DNA of 64,000 nucleotides from Hippea maritima DSM 10411 (GCF_000194135.1 NC_015318.1:62001-126000); one strand, 5' to 3'. Counted from the stretch's first letter, positions 35,174 through 44,942 are shown. Numbers and translations: made by a program. The notes: generated from the letters alone by a model not told the origin.

Positions 35174-36172
35174 ATGAGGAGAGGTTTGCTTGCTTACTTG
35201 GTAGCTTTTGTGGCTGTGTTTGTCTTTAGTGTCGCAGCCATGGCTAAACCTATTGTAATTAAGTTTAGCCATGTTGTTGCTGTGGATACACCTAAAGGCC
35301 AGGCCGCAAACTACTTTGCCAAGATTGTCAAAGAAAGGACACACGGCCAGGTTATCGTAAAGGTTTACCCAAACGCTATGCTTTATGGTGATAGAGCTGC
35401 TGTTGAAGCAGTTCAGATGGGAACTATTCAAATGGCTTGTCCTGCAACAGCTAAATTTACAGGGTGGTTGCCTGAGATCCAGTTATTTGATCTTCCATTC
35501 TTATTTAAAAACTCCGAGCATTTGCACAAAGTTATGGATGGGCCAGTCGGAAAGAAGGTTTTAAACCTCTTTAGAAGAAAGGGTCTTTTGGGTTTAGCTT
35601 ATTGGGATAATGGATTTAAGGTACTTTCCAATAACAAGCATCCAATCGTTCTTCCAAAAGATTGTAAGGGTCTAAAGTTTAGAATCATGTCTTCAAGGGT
35701 TTTAGAGGCTCAGTTTAAGGCCTTGGGTGCAAGTCCACAGGTTTTACCGTTCTCTGAGGTTTATTCGGCACTCGAACAAGGTGTTGTTGATGGTTGTGAA
35801 AACCCATGGTCTAACCTTTACACAAAGAAATTCTATGAGGTTGCCCCATACACCACAGAGACATATCATGGTTATTTAGGCTATGTTCTTATTACAAATG
35901 CCAAATTCTGGGATAGTCTTTCTCCAAAACTGAGAACTATCTTAGAAGGTTGCGTAAGAGATGCTACAGCTTATGAAAGAAAATTGGCTGATGAACTTAC
36001 AAAAAAACAGAGGGCTTTAGTTTTGAAGGATCCAAAAGTAAAAGATGTTGTTCTTACGCCCGAACAGAGGGAAGCATGGAGAAAGGTTCTTGTTAAGATA
36101 TATCCTAAATTCTACAAAACTATAGGCAAAGATTTAATTGAAGAGGCAATAAAAGAAGGGAATGGCCTCTAA
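35174..36172 (+). CDS. dctP: TRAP transporter solute-binding protein (DctP family)
   Basis: This 332-aa periplasmic protein has a signal peptide (LLAYLVAFVAVFVFSVAAMA). Family markers are IKFSHVVAVDTPKGQAANYF, GLKFRIMSSRVLEAQFKALGASPQVLPFSEVYSALEQGVVDGCENPW and FLFKNSEH. The Arg in the KFRI segment normally binds the substrate carboxylate. C4-dicarboxylates are the likely ligand because maeB lies upstream. The ATG at 35174 follows AGGAGGTG. Confidence 0.94.
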   Translation: MRRGLLAYLVAFVAVFVFSVAAMAKPIVIKFSHVVAVDTPKGQAANYFAKIVKERTHGQVIVKVYPNAMLYGDRAAVEAVQMGTIQMACPATAKFTGWLPEIQLFDLPFLFKNSEHLHKVMDGPVGKKVLNLFRRKGLLGLAYWDNGFKVLSNNKHPIVLPKDCKGLKFRIMSSRVLEAQFKALGASPQVLPFSEVYSALEQGVVDGCENPWSNLYTKKFYEVAPYTTETYHGYLGYVLITNAKFWDSLSPKLRTILEGCVRDATAYERKLADELTKKQRALVLKDPKVKDVVLTPEQREAWRKVLVKIYPKFYKTIGKDLIEEAIKEGNGL

Positions 36173-36176
36173 AAGC

Positions 36177-36212
36177 AAAAGCAAGGGGGTTTCTTGCCCC
36201 TTTGCTTTTTTT
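36177..36212 (+). terminator. hairpin terminator/attenuator between dctP and dctQ
   Basis: AAGCAAAAGCAAGGGG pairs with CCCCTTTGCTTTTTTT across a short GTTTCTTG loop directly after dctP. Its place inside the TRAP operon would make much more binding protein than membrane subunits, a common arrangement. Confidence 0.85.
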
Positions 36213-36233
36213 AGTAGGGGGAGGTAGAACAAA

Positions 36234-36782
36234 ATGATGGAAACAATAAAGAAGATAGATAGAGTGCTTGGGGCAATAGATAAAACCTTGATGGTAATAC
36301 TTGCTTCATCTGCTACTATATTAGCCTTTGTTAATGTAATAGCAAGATATGTATTTAGTTCAAGTTTGGTTTGGGCAGGAGAACTTACAACTTATCTGTT
36401 CATTTGGATGACTTTATTTGGTGCAAGCTATGGATTTGAAATAGGTATGCATATGTCTTTTGATGCGTTGGTTAAGGCATTGCCTCCAAAGTTATGTAAA
36501 TTCGTCACTTTAATAAGTGCATTAGTTGTGTTTGGTTTTTTAGTAATGTTGACTATTTTGGGTATCGATCTTGTTAAGTTCGATTATATGACCCAGCAGG
36601 TTTCAATAGACCTCCAAATCCCGTTTTGGATTATATATCTGGTTGTGCCTATAACTATGGCCACGGCATCATGGAGAGTTTTTGTAAGGCTTATAGAGAT
36701 ACTGCAAACACCAGGTGATAAACTTAAACAGAGGGTTGGTTCTGATCTTGAAAAGGCAGAAGAGGAGGGATTAATAGAATGA
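36234..36782 (+). CDS. dctQ: TRAP transporter small membrane subunit (DctQ)
   Basis: This 182-aa protein has four membrane helices. ARYVFSSSLVWAGELTTYLFIWM and GASYGFEIGMHMSFD are the conserved DctQ segments. Its ATGA end overlaps dctM. Confidence 0.93.
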   Translation: MMETIKKIDRVLGAIDKTLMVILASSATILAFVNVIARYVFSSSLVWAGELTTYLFIWMTLFGASYGFEIGMHMSFDALVKALPPKLCKFVTLISALVVFGFLVMLTILGIDLVKFDYMTQQVSIDLQIPFWIIYLVVPITMATASWRVFVRLIEILQTPGDKLKQRVGSDLEKAEEEGLIE

Positions 36783-38053
36783 CTATTTTGATGGTAGCTG
36801 CTCTGTTATTTCTGTTTATAGCTATAGATATCCCTATAGCCGTGGCTTTAGGTGTAACTGCTACATTTGGTATATATTTTATTGCGGGTTTACCGCTCAT
36901 TGCTATTGCTCAAAAATTATTTACCGCTTTAGATAAATTTGCCCTTATGGCTATACCGTTTTTCGTTTTGGCCGGAGCGTTTTTATCTGAGGGTGGAACA
37001 GCAAAGAGAATAATAAAATTTGCCCATACAATGGTAGGTCATCTGCCTGGCGGCTTAACTATGACATCAATTTTGGCCTGTGCTATTTTTGCAGCCGTTA
37101 GCGGTTCTGGTCCTGCTACAGTTGCTGCTATTGGCTCTATAATGATTCCCGCAATTAGAGAAGCGGGATATTCTGATACATTTGCTATAGGTTCTATTAC
37201 AACTGCTGGTTCTTTAGGTATTCTTATACCTCCATCTATTGTGCTAATAGTTTACGGTGTTACGGTAGATCAGTCTATAGGCGATCTGTTTTTGGCAGGT
37301 GTAGTTCCTGGAATAGTTATTACTATGATGCTGATGATTCTAACTTATGTTATGGCAAGAAGAGCCGGATTTAAAAGAAGTAAACCAGCTCCTGTTAAAG
37401 AGAAGCTCAAGGCTTTTGCAAGTAGTTTTTGGGCTTTGATGCTTATAGTTATAATTATAGGAGGAATATACTCAGGTATCTTCACCCCAACGGAAGCAGC
37501 GGCAGTTTCTGCAGTCTATGCTTTCTTTGTAGCTAAATTTATCTATAGGGATTTGACCTGGAAAGAAGTTCCTCAGGTTATATTAAAAGCATCGGCTACA
37601 AGTGCAATGATTTTATTTATTATAGCAAACGCTATGCTTTTTGCTTACTTCTTAACGATAGAGCAAATACCCCAGCAGCTTTCTGAAATGATTATCCAGG
37701 CACATGTTAGCAAGATAATGTTCTTAGCTGGAGTCAATGTTCTTTTGATAATCTTCGGTGCTTTTATGGAGCCATCAAGTATAGTAATGGTTACTGCCCC
37801 GCTATTTTTCCCCGTAGCTATGCATTTGGGAATTAATCCAATTCAACTCGGTATTATTTACACAATAAATATGGGTTTAGGAGAAATAACACCGCCTGTT
37901 GGTTTGAACCTATTTGTTGCAATGGGTATAACAGGCAAAAGTATAGAGTATATAACAAAAACAAGTATACCTTGGTTTATTACTTATCTAGCAGGATTGT
38001 TGCTTGCTACTTATATACCTCAATTATCTTTAGTTATTTTCAAAATATTCTAA
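36779..38053 (+). CDS. dctM: TRAP transporter large membrane subunit (DctM)
   Basis: This 424-aa protein has about 12 membrane helices and forms the Na+-coupled transport channel. Typical segments are FALMAIPFFVLAGAFLSEGG, GSGPATVAAIGSIMIPA, TTAGSLGILIPPSIVLIVYG and GEITPPVGLNLFV. It meets the deaminase gene tail to tail with a 4-bp overlap and no terminator between. Confidence 0.95.
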   Translation: MTILMVAALLFLFIAIDIPIAVALGVTATFGIYFIAGLPLIAIAQKLFTALDKFALMAIPFFVLAGAFLSEGGTAKRIIKFAHTMVGHLPGGLTMTSILACAIFAAVSGSGPATVAAIGSIMIPAIREAGYSDTFAIGSITTAGSLGILIPPSIVLIVYGVTVDQSIGDLFLAGVVPGIVITMMLMILTYVMARRAGFKRSKPAPVKEKLKAFASSFWALMLIVIIIGGIYSGIFTPTEAAAVSAVYAFFVAKFIYRDLTWKEVPQVILKASATSAMILFIIANAMLFAYFLTIEQIPQQLSEMIIQAHVSKIMFLAGVNVLLIIFGAFMEPSSIVMVTAPLFFPVAMHLGINPIQLGIIYTINMGLGEITPPVGLNLFVAMGITGKSIEYITKTSIPWFITYLAGLLLATYIPQLSLVIFKIF

Positions 38054-38601
38054 GGGTTGTAAATAACACCGTTGAGTTCTTTATAAGAAACTAATACCTC
38101 GGCGGCCTTATCCTTTAGGAGGCCGCCTTCCACTATAATTCCTTTATTTTTCAGATAATTCCAGGATGCCTCAAATACAGGTCCCTCGTCAAATCCTATA
38201 TTTCTTGCAGCGTCTGAGTATGCGCCAAACACTACCCTCTTTATTCCACTCCACAGGATTGCACCTAAACACATGGCACAGGGCTCAGATGATGAAAATA
38301 GCTCAAAATACCCTGCCTCAGATAGACTGTAGGTTTTTAGTTTTTTTTGAGCCATAATAAATGCCACAATCTCTGCATGAAGTATAGATAGCTTTTCTTT
38401 AGTGACAAGATTTACACCGCAAGAAACGAGTTTTCCTTCTTTTGAAAATATAGCCGCACCAAACGGTCCCCCGCCATTTCTTATGCTCAATTTTGCAAGT
38501 TCTATGGCAAATAGCATCTTTTCTTTATCTTCTTTAAATATTTGGTTTAATTTACATCTGTCTGTTAGCCAATTCGGAAGATTTATCTTTATTGTTTGCA
38601 T
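38050..38601 (-). CDS. nucleoside/guanine deaminase-family protein
   Basis: This 183-aa Zn-dependent deaminase has the HAE motif (ILHAEIVAF) and the PCxxC motif (SSEPCAMCLGAILW). The following GAYSDAARNIGFDEGP resembles guanine deaminase of the GuaD/CDA superfamily rather than TadA. The start at 38601 lies 50 bp inside the upstream gene, a long overlap that suggests coupling. Guanine to xanthine conversion is the likely reaction. Confidence 0.82.
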   Translation of the reverse strand: MQTIKINLPNWLTDRCKLNQIFKEDKEKMLFAIELAKLSIRNGGGPFGAAIFSKEGKLVSCGVNLVTKEKLSILHAEIVAFIMAQKKLKTYSLSEAGYFELFSSSEPCAMCLGAILWSGIKRVVFGAYSDAARNIGFDEGPVFEASWNYLKNKGIIVEGGLLKDKAAEVLVSYKELNGVIYNP

Positions 38602-41164
38602 TTTTATAATTCTCCTCTATGTATTTTATTGCCTCGATTTTGTCTTTTATCTTTCCAAGTAGTTGTTGCTTGAATATATCGTTTATCATTTGTCCGAATA
38701 TTTTTGATGGTTTAAATCCAAGTTTTATTAAGTCTTTACCTTTGATTATCGGCTCTCTGTGCATCAAATCCTCAAGATATCGTATGAGCCTTTCCTTTTC
38801 TTTTGTTAGCGGATAAAGAGCCAAAATGCCCTCTAAAGGTATTTTGGATAAAGCTTCATATATTTCAAGATCATTTACGTTTTTTTTTGATAGAATTCCG
38901 TTTGCTATAGGTATCTTTTTTGATGTATTTTTTACAAACTCGTAAGTTTGATCGTCAGCACCCACAGCTTTTGAGAAGCTTGTGGATTTTCCGAATAGGT
39001 ATTCAAGTAGTATAAGAAATACTCTCTCTCTTTTTATTTTTTTGTTTTTGCAAAATATTGAGCAACTCTTTACAATCTCTTCAGCCTCATCTATATAGCT
39101 GAGTATTCTATCGTCTATTATAAGTTTATTATCGAGCGTCCTTATAAGCCTGTAGCTCTTCAGCATTTCAAAACTGCTCTTGACATTATCATTGTTGAGT
39201 ATGTGAACAATTTCATTGAATATACGTATCTTTTCAACCTTGTTTACAATGCCAAGTTCCACGGCTACCTTTATTAATCTGTCAGTTTGCTGGCCTATGT
39301 CGAAGCCGAGCCTTGCGGCAAATCTCACAGCTCTGTACATTCTTGTTGGGTCATCAACAAAGCTCAGCATGTGCAATACTCTGATTTTTTTGTTTTTTAT
39401 ATCGTTGAGGCCGCCAAAGAAATCCAACAGGTCTCCAAACTCATCGTGAAGTTTCATAGCCAATGCGTTTATAGTGAAGTCCCTCCTATACAGGTCGAGT
39501 TTTATTGAACTTTTCTCAACTACTGGTAGAGCACCTGGTAAATCGTAATACTCCTCTCTTGCTGTTGCTATATCTATACGCATTCCATCTTTCATAACCA
39601 GTGTTGCGGTTTTGAAGCGCTCGTGTGTTGCTACTTTAGCTTGTTTTATTTTTGCAAACTCTTTGGCAAAAACTATTCCATCACCTTCTATAACAATGTC
39701 TATGTCTAAATTTTCCCAGCCTAAAATTATATCCCTGATTATTCCGCCTACAAGATAGGCGTTGTACCCCATGCTTTTTGCAAGTTCTCCTATTTCTTTT
39801 AAGTATTCTAATGCGTTTTTCGGCAAGGTTCCTTTTACCCTTGAGCTTATATTTTGTAATTTTAGTGGCTTTTCCCTATTTATGGTTTCGCTTAATATCT
39901 TTAGTAGATTTGTTCTTGTTATAACTCCTACGAGTTTTCCTCTTTCCAATACAGGTATGAGCCTTTGTTTCTCATCGAGCACTATTCTTTTTATGTTGTT
40001 GAAGTTCTCTTCTACGTCGACAGTTTTGATTTCTGTATTCATGAATAAAGAAACGGTTTTTTTGTGCATATTGTGAAATATTGCTTTATTTATAACCTGC
40101 CTTGTTATTATTCCCATGACATCACCTGTCTCTTTGCAGACTACTACCAGGGCATTCATACCGCTTTTGGATATTAGTTCATTGACTTTTTCTATAGAGT
40201 CTGTAGCATATACAAATTTAGGCGGAAAGCTCATGATATCTTTGGCTTTTATTTGTCCCAACAGTTCCTCTTTTATAAGTTGACTGAGTTTTTCTGTTGT
40301 GTCGATGAGTGTAGCATCTTTTATTGTTGCACTTGCGGCTTGAGGATGCCCCCCTCCTCCAACCTCTTTTAGTATCCTTGATACATCTATCTCTTTGTCA
40401 TTTGAGCGCCCTATGATGTAGAGTCTTGAGCCCATCCTAAAGACTGCAATGGCAGCATCAAGCCTATCTATGTTTATTAATTTTCCTACAAGGTTTGAAA
40501 CATTGGCGACATATTCATCTAAGGATGAAAACGACAGACCTATTCTTTTTTTCCCTATCTCGTAAATACGTTTGTTTTTTATTAAATCGTTGAGAATTAT
40601 TACATCGGTTTCTGTTAGTGCTTCTTCCAATACCTCTTTAACAGTTTCTAAATCTGCGCCTTTTTCTAAAAGAAAAGCAGCCGCCTTTATATCATTAGGT
40701 GTTGTAGAGGAGAATGTAAGTCTTCCCGTATCAGCGTAGATGCCAAGCATAAACAGAGTCGCCTCTTCTTCATCTATCTCAATGCCGTTTTTAATTATCT
40801 TCTCAACAAGCTGTGTTGTATTTGCACCGTATTTTACAAGGTGTGTTTGTTCACATGCAAGATCGCCTTCTTCGTGATGGTCATAGCAAATGATCTTTGC
40901 CTTTTTCAATAAAGGTCTGTATTTGGGCTCGATCCTTTTGGATGAGTGTGTATCGACAACTATTAGGGTGTCTATGCTATTTAAGTCTACATGTTCTGCC
41001 TCTTCTAAAAACGGGTAAATCAAAGATTGAAGAATAAACTGAGCATTACCCTTACCGTGGAATTGTGGGAACAAAATTACAGCATCAGGGTATAGCTTTT
41101 TAGCCGCAACGCAACTCGCTATGGCATCAAAGTCTGGATTCTTATGGGCTGTTATGGCCTTCAC
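38552..41164 (-). CDS. DHH phosphoesterase-CBS-CBS-tRNA nucleotidyltransferase fusion
   Basis: This is an 870-aa multidomain protein. A DHH domain (about 1-190, VVDTHSS, CYDHHEEGDL) and a DHHA1 domain (about 200-300, EVGGGGHPQAASATI) are followed by two CBS domains (about 310-430). The poly(A)-polymerase/CCA nucleotidyltransferase head (about 450-580, VGGIIRDIILGWENLDIDIVIEG with the DxD metal site) and RNA-binding helices (600-860) complete it. In Aquificales and related bacteria such fusions are A-adding enzymes acting on tRNA 3' ends. The DHH part may act as an exonuclease or nucleotide phosphatase. It overlaps queC by 23 bp. Confidence 0.9.
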   Translation of the reverse strand: MKAITAHKNPDFDAIASCVAAKKLYPDAVILFPQFHGKGNAQFILQSLIYPFLEEAEHVDLNSIDTLIVVDTHSSKRIEPKYRPLLKKAKIICYDHHEEGDLACEQTHLVKYGANTTQLVEKIIKNGIEIDEEEATLFMLGIYADTGRLTFSSTTPNDIKAAAFLLEKGADLETVKEVLEEALTETDVIILNDLIKNKRIYEIGKKRIGLSFSSLDEYVANVSNLVGKLINIDRLDAAIAVFRMGSRLYIIGRSNDKEIDVSRILKEVGGGGHPQAASATIKDATLIDTTEKLSQLIKEELLGQIKAKDIMSFPPKFVYATDSIEKVNELISKSGMNALVVVCKETGDVMGIITRQVINKAIFHNMHKKTVSLFMNTEIKTVDVEENFNNIKRIVLDEKQRLIPVLERGKLVGVITRTNLLKILSETINREKPLKLQNISSRVKGTLPKNALEYLKEIGELAKSMGYNAYLVGGIIRDIILGWENLDIDIVIEGDGIVFAKEFAKIKQAKVATHERFKTATLVMKDGMRIDIATAREEYYDLPGALPVVEKSSIKLDLYRRDFTINALAMKLHDEFGDLLDFFGGLNDIKNKKIRVLHMLSFVDDPTRMYRAVRFAARLGFDIGQQTDRLIKVAVELGIVNKVEKIRIFNEIVHILNNDNVKSSFEMLKSYRLIRTLDNKLIIDDRILSYIDEAEEIVKSCSIFCKNKKIKRERVFLILLEYLFGKSTSFSKAVGADDQTYEFVKNTSKKIPIANGILSKKNVNDLEIYEALSKIPLEGILALYPLTKEKERLIRYLEDLMHREPIIKGKDLIKLGFKPSKIFGQMINDIFKQQLLGKIKDKIEAIKYIEENYKNANNKDKSSELANRQM

Positions 41165-41861
41165 GCTTCAATCTTACCAAAAAATCATCCTCTAAACCAG
41201 CTTCTTTGAAGCCCTTGGCCCTTAGAATACATGCATCACACTCACCACAAGGTATGCCATCCCCTGAATAGCAGGAGTATGAATAGGAGTAATCTGCGCC
41301 GTGCTTTTTGCCAAATAGTATGATCTGTGCTTTATTCATCTTTAACAGGGGTGTCAATATTTTAAACGTTTTTCCTTGGCTACCTGCCTTTGTGCCGTAG
41401 TTTATAGCCTTTTCAAAGGCAGTTAGAAAATCATCTCTGCAGTCTGGGTAGCCTGAATAGTCCAACATATTCCATCCGCCTATGATGTTGTAAATCTCGT
41501 TTTTTTCTGCCAATGCGGCTGTAATTGACAAAAACACGCCGTTTCTAAACGGCACATAGGTTATGGGTATTTCTGAGGATATCTTCTCTTCATCTCTATT
41601 TTTTGGCACATCTATTGAGGGGTCAGTTAATGCACTTCCGCCTATCTGAGATAGATCTATTGAAAAGTAATGGCTTTTTATGGTTTTATTCTTTATTCTT
41701 TGGGCTAATTCAAGTGTTTTTTTTGAGAAATCTACCTCTATGGAGTGTCTCTGCGCGTAGTAAAATGTAATTGTGTGAACCTCGTCAAACTCATCCAATG
41801 CCCAAAATAAACACGTTGTTGAATCAAGTCCGCCTGAATATATAATTACAGCCTTTTTCAT
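41142..41861 (-). CDS. queC: 7-cyano-7-deazaguanine synthase QueC
   Basis: This 239-aa PP-loop ATPase has the N-terminal SGGLDSTTCLFWA. C-terminal Zn ligands are visible in SCYSGDGIPCGECDACILRAKGF (spread over about 20 residues). It makes preQ0, the precursor of queuosine. queE abuts directly upstream (ATG 41861 follows the queE stop). Confidence 0.96.
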   Translation of the reverse strand: MKKAVIIYSGGLDSTTCLFWALDEFDEVHTITFYYAQRHSIEVDFSKKTLELAQRIKNKTIKSHYFSIDLSQIGGSALTDPSIDVPKNRDEEKISSEIPITYVPFRNGVFLSITAALAEKNEIYNIIGGWNMLDYSGYPDCRDDFLTAFEKAINYGTKAGSQGKTFKILTPLLKMNKAQIILFGKKHGADYSYSYSCYSGDGIPCGECDACILRAKGFKEAGLEDDFLVRLKREGHNSP

Positions 41862-42497
41862 CTAAACCCCCTTCTTTTGACCGTATAGGATTTTATGTAT
41901 CTGCGGAATAATCCTGATGTTGTAAGGAATATCTTTGAGCTTTTCTATTATTCTAACTGTTTTTTTTATGTAGCTTTCCATTGAGTCGTTCAACCATACC
42001 GGTTGAAACGTGGCCTCTTTTAAACCCAATTCTTCCATCAATTCAAGCTCTTTTGTAAAATTTTCATCCACAACAAACTTAAACTCGATGCTTATGGAGT
42101 ATTTTATTAAGCTTTTCAATACATCTAAATTAATAGCAAACATTTTTGGACTTACAACTATATGTGAAAACAAATTGATACTTTTTTTTGGAAACAGCGT
42201 TCCGTTGGTTTCTAAAAAATAGGAGTAATTGTTGTATTTTTTCATAAAATACGCCATGAAGTTATCTTTCAATGTCGGCTCACCGCCTGTAAATATAATG
42301 TTCTTTGCAGGAAACCTGCTTATTTTTTCGTATATCTCATGTGCATTCATTGGATTTTTGCAGCTTAGCGCATATTTTGTGTCACAGAAAGGACACTTTA
42401 AATTACAGCCGCATAACCTTATGAATATGGCTTTATAACCAATTTTTGAGCCCTCCCCTTGAATGGAGTAAAATATCTCACTAACATCTACAATCAT
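41862..42497 (-). CDS. queE: 7-carboxy-7-deazaguanine synthase QueE
   Basis: This roughly 211-aa radical SAM enzyme has FYSIQGEGSKIGYKAIFIRL followed by CGCNLKCPFCDTKYA, with the C-x3-C-x2-C cluster Cys set. IIFTGGEPTL is the GGE motif. It makes 7-carboxy-7-deazaguanine for QueC. ATG 42497 is preferred over TTG 42500. queD and queF are not in this window. Confidence 0.94.
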   Translation of the reverse strand: MIVDVSEIFYSIQGEGSKIGYKAIFIRLCGCNLKCPFCDTKYALSCKNPMNAHEIYEKISRFPAKNIIFTGGEPTLKDNFMAYFMKKYNNYSYFLETNGTLFPKKSINLFSHIVVSPKMFAINLDVLKSLIKYSISIEFKFVVDENFTKELELMEELGLKEATFQPVWLNDSMESYIKKTVRIIEKLKDIPYNIRIIPQIHKILYGQKKGV

Positions 42498-42550
42498 CAA
42501 TTACATTTTATAGAAAACGCCTGTTTTTACAAGTTTTACGCATTTTTTAG

Positions 42551-42579
42551 TTGACAATAACTTAATAATTTATTAGGTT
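42551..42579 (+). promoter_or_regulatory. probable promoter of the diguanylate cyclase gene
   Basis: TTGACA (42551-42556) is followed after 17 nt by TAGGTT (42574-42579). The -10 is weak. It lies 28 bp before the ATG. Confidence 0.45.
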
Positions 42580-42606
42580 TTGCAAAAATAACCAAAGGGG
42601 CTTGAT

Positions 42607-44490
42607 ATGGAAGAATTGAAAGGGTGGTTTTTTTCACGGAGCATAAAGTTTAAAATTTTGTTTTCTTATCTTATTTCGATAATTCTAATAGGCATTATAG
42701 GTTATAGCTACTACGTGATGGGTAATATAAAATCTATAAAAAGGGAAGCTGCTATATATAGGAAGAATCTTGAGGATAACCAAAAAAAGATGGTTAGAAA
42801 TGTAGTTAATATAGCATTAGATGGCATAGATAAATACTATGATGCATATAAGAATAAAGAGATGTCCGAGGAAGAGGCAATAAAAAAGTCAATAGAGTTT
42901 ATTAATGCTATAAGGTACAATATAGGGAAAAACATAAATGTTTATGACTATGTATGGATAAACACACTTGATGGCGTTATGGTGCTTGATCCTCCAAAAC
43001 CTGAGCTCAATGGTAAGAATGTTTGGAATTTCAAGGATAAAAACGGCGTTTATCTATTTAGAGAGATGGCGCGCGTTATAGAAACACAGGGTGGCGGGTT
43101 TGTTGAATATTGTTGGCCTAAACTTGGTTCAAATAGTAAGGGTTGCTACCCGAAGGTATCCTATGTGGGGTATTTTTATCCTTGGAAGTGGGTTGTTGGC
43201 AGCGGGTTTTATTTGGATGATTTAGATAAGGCTGTTGATGGGTTTTTAAAAAGAAAAGAAAAGGATATGTTCATAACAACCGTAAATAGTTTAATAGCAG
43301 GGGGTCTCATCTCTGTTGTTGCGGGTTTCGTTTTCTTTTTTATTGTGTCTTGTATTACAAATAGATTGAGAGAGGTTGGGGAACTTTCAAAAAAGCTTGC
43401 CGAAGAGGAGGTCTCCCCCCAACTCAAGCTTCCATATAAGGGTGACGATGAATTGGGTATTTTAGTTAAAAACTTTAATGATTTTATAGACGAAAGCTAT
43501 AAGCTGATGCTATTTAAGAAGACCATAGAGGAAGATGTGGATGTAAATGCTGTATATAGAAGGTTGTTTGATCTTCTTAAGGACGATTTTGGTATACGGC
43601 AATTTAATGTTTACGAGGTTAACAATAGCAAAAGCTCAATGAAGCAAATCATTGTATACGAAACAGAAAAAATGGCCTGCAAACAGGACATACTTCTAAG
43701 TTGCAATCTATGTAGATGTGTTAGAACGGCTAAAGAAGTGGATTCATTTGTTGAGAAAAATGTATGCCTTAGCTTTATAGAGCATGACAAAAACCATGTT
43801 TGCATACCTCTTCTTGTTGGCGGAACAGTTGGTAGTGTGGTTCAGTTGATATTTGAAGAGAAGCAGAAAACTAAAGAGATAGAGAAAAAAATAAAAAGAG
43901 TCAAGGTGTTCCTAAAAGAGGCTGCCCCTGTTATAGAGGCCAAGAGACTGCTTTCTCAGCTTAAGGAATCTACCATGAGAGACCCCCTCACCGGGCTTTA
44001 TAACAGGCGGTTTCTTGATGAGTTTGCAGCTACATTCTCAGCCACAGTAAAGCGCAGAAATACACTTGCCGGTATACTGATGTGCGATGTAGATTTCTTT
44101 AAGCAGGTTAACGATGTTTATGGGCATAATGTAGGTGATGAAGTGTTAAGGGGTGTTGTAAGGGCTATAGCAAAGAGCATTAGGGAATCAGATATCGCAG
44201 TGAGGTTTGGTGGTGAGGAATTTTTAGTACTCCTACAAGATGTGGATGAAAAGAGTGTGCTTGAGATAGCAGAGAGAATAAGATCAGATGTAGAAAAAAC
44301 AGAAATTACAGTTCAAGGGAACGTTATAAAAAAGACCTTAAGCATAGGCGTATCGATATTTCCCAAGGATTCAAAAAATCTGTGGCAATGTATAAAATTT
44401 AGTGATGTTGCTATGTATAAAGCAAAAGAAGCCGGTAGAAACAGAGTTGTTAGATTTGAGCCTGATATGTGGACAGAGGAGAGTTACTGA
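42607..44490 (+). CDS. Cache-HAMP-GAF-like-GGDEF diguanylate cyclase
   Basis: This 627-aa membrane receptor makes cyclic di-GMP. Domains: TM1 (about 15-37), a periplasmic single Cache domain (about 50-205, YVWINTLDGVMVLDPPKP, GWKWVVGSGFYLDD-like end), TM2 (about 222-245), HAMP (about 246-298), a GAF-like domain (about 310-435) and GGDEF (about 455-620). The active site reads FGGEEF, and the inhibitory RxxD site (RESD) lies five residues before it, so both activity and feedback binding look intact. The GAF-like part holds an unusual Cys set, C-x7-C-x2-C-x-C. The ligand is unknown; small carboxylates are usual for this Cache type. Confidence 0.92.
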   Translation: MEELKGWFFSRSIKFKILFSYLISIILIGIIGYSYYVMGNIKSIKREAAIYRKNLEDNQKKMVRNVVNIALDGIDKYYDAYKNKEMSEEEAIKKSIEFINAIRYNIGKNINVYDYVWINTLDGVMVLDPPKPELNGKNVWNFKDKNGVYLFREMARVIETQGGGFVEYCWPKLGSNSKGCYPKVSYVGYFYPWKWVVGSGFYLDDLDKAVDGFLKRKEKDMFITTVNSLIAGGLISVVAGFVFFFIVSCITNRLREVGELSKKLAEEEVSPQLKLPYKGDDELGILVKNFNDFIDESYKLMLFKKTIEEDVDVNAVYRRLFDLLKDDFGIRQFNVYEVNNSKSSMKQIIVYETEKMACKQDILLSCNLCRCVRTAKEVDSFVEKNVCLSFIEHDKNHVCIPLLVGGTVGSVVQLIFEEKQKTKEIEKKIKRVKVFLKEAAPVIEAKRLLSQLKESTMRDPLTGLYNRRFLDEFAATFSATVKRRNTLAGILMCDVDFFKQVNDVYGHNVGDEVLRGVVRAIAKSIRESDIAVRFGGEEFLVLLQDVDEKSVLEIAERIRSDVEKTEITVQGNVIKKTLSIGVSIFPKDSKNLWQCIKFSDVAMYKAKEAGRNRVVRFEPDMWTEESY

Positions 44491-44939
44491 AGATTTTCCT
44501 TTGAATCTATGTATATAGTTACCGGACCGTCATTTATTAGCTTAACGTCCATATGAGCTGCAAAAACCCCTTTTTGTGTAGGCAGATTATGTTCTGTTTT
44601 TAAAAGTCGGACAAATTCATTATAGAGTTTTTGGGCTTTTTGGGGCTCTGCTGCGTAAAAGTATGACGGTCTGTTACCCTTTTTTGTATCTGCAGCTAAT
44701 GTGAATTGGCTTACAACTATACAGGAGCCACCCATATCCTTAACCGATAGGTTAAATTTACCATTTTCATCTGAGAATATACGCATATTCGCTATCTTTT
44801 TTGCAAGATATTCAATATCCTTTTGGGTGTCATCCTTGCATACACACAAAAGTATTAAAATGCCTGTCTCTATTGAGGCAACAACCTTTCCATCTACTAC
44901 TACACTTGCCTGTTTTACCCTCTGTATAACTGCCCTCAT
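44484..44939 (-). CDS. dtd: D-aminoacyl-tRNA deacylase
   Basis: This 151-aa enzyme removes D-amino acids (and Gly from tRNA-Ala). The family motifs SQFTLAADTKKGNRPSY (SQxTL) and the C-terminal NDGPVTIYID (GPVT) are present. It starts MRAVIQRVKQASVVVDG. The end overlaps the GGDEF gene tail to tail by 7 bp. Confidence 0.96.
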   Translation of the reverse strand: MRAVIQRVKQASVVVDGKVVASIETGILILLCVCKDDTQKDIEYLAKKIANMRIFSDENGKFNLSVKDMGGSCIVVSQFTLAADTKKGNRPSYFYAAEPQKAQKLYNEFVRLLKTEHNLPTQKGVFAAHMDVKLINDGPVTIYIDSKENLQ

Positions 44940-44942
44940 TTT

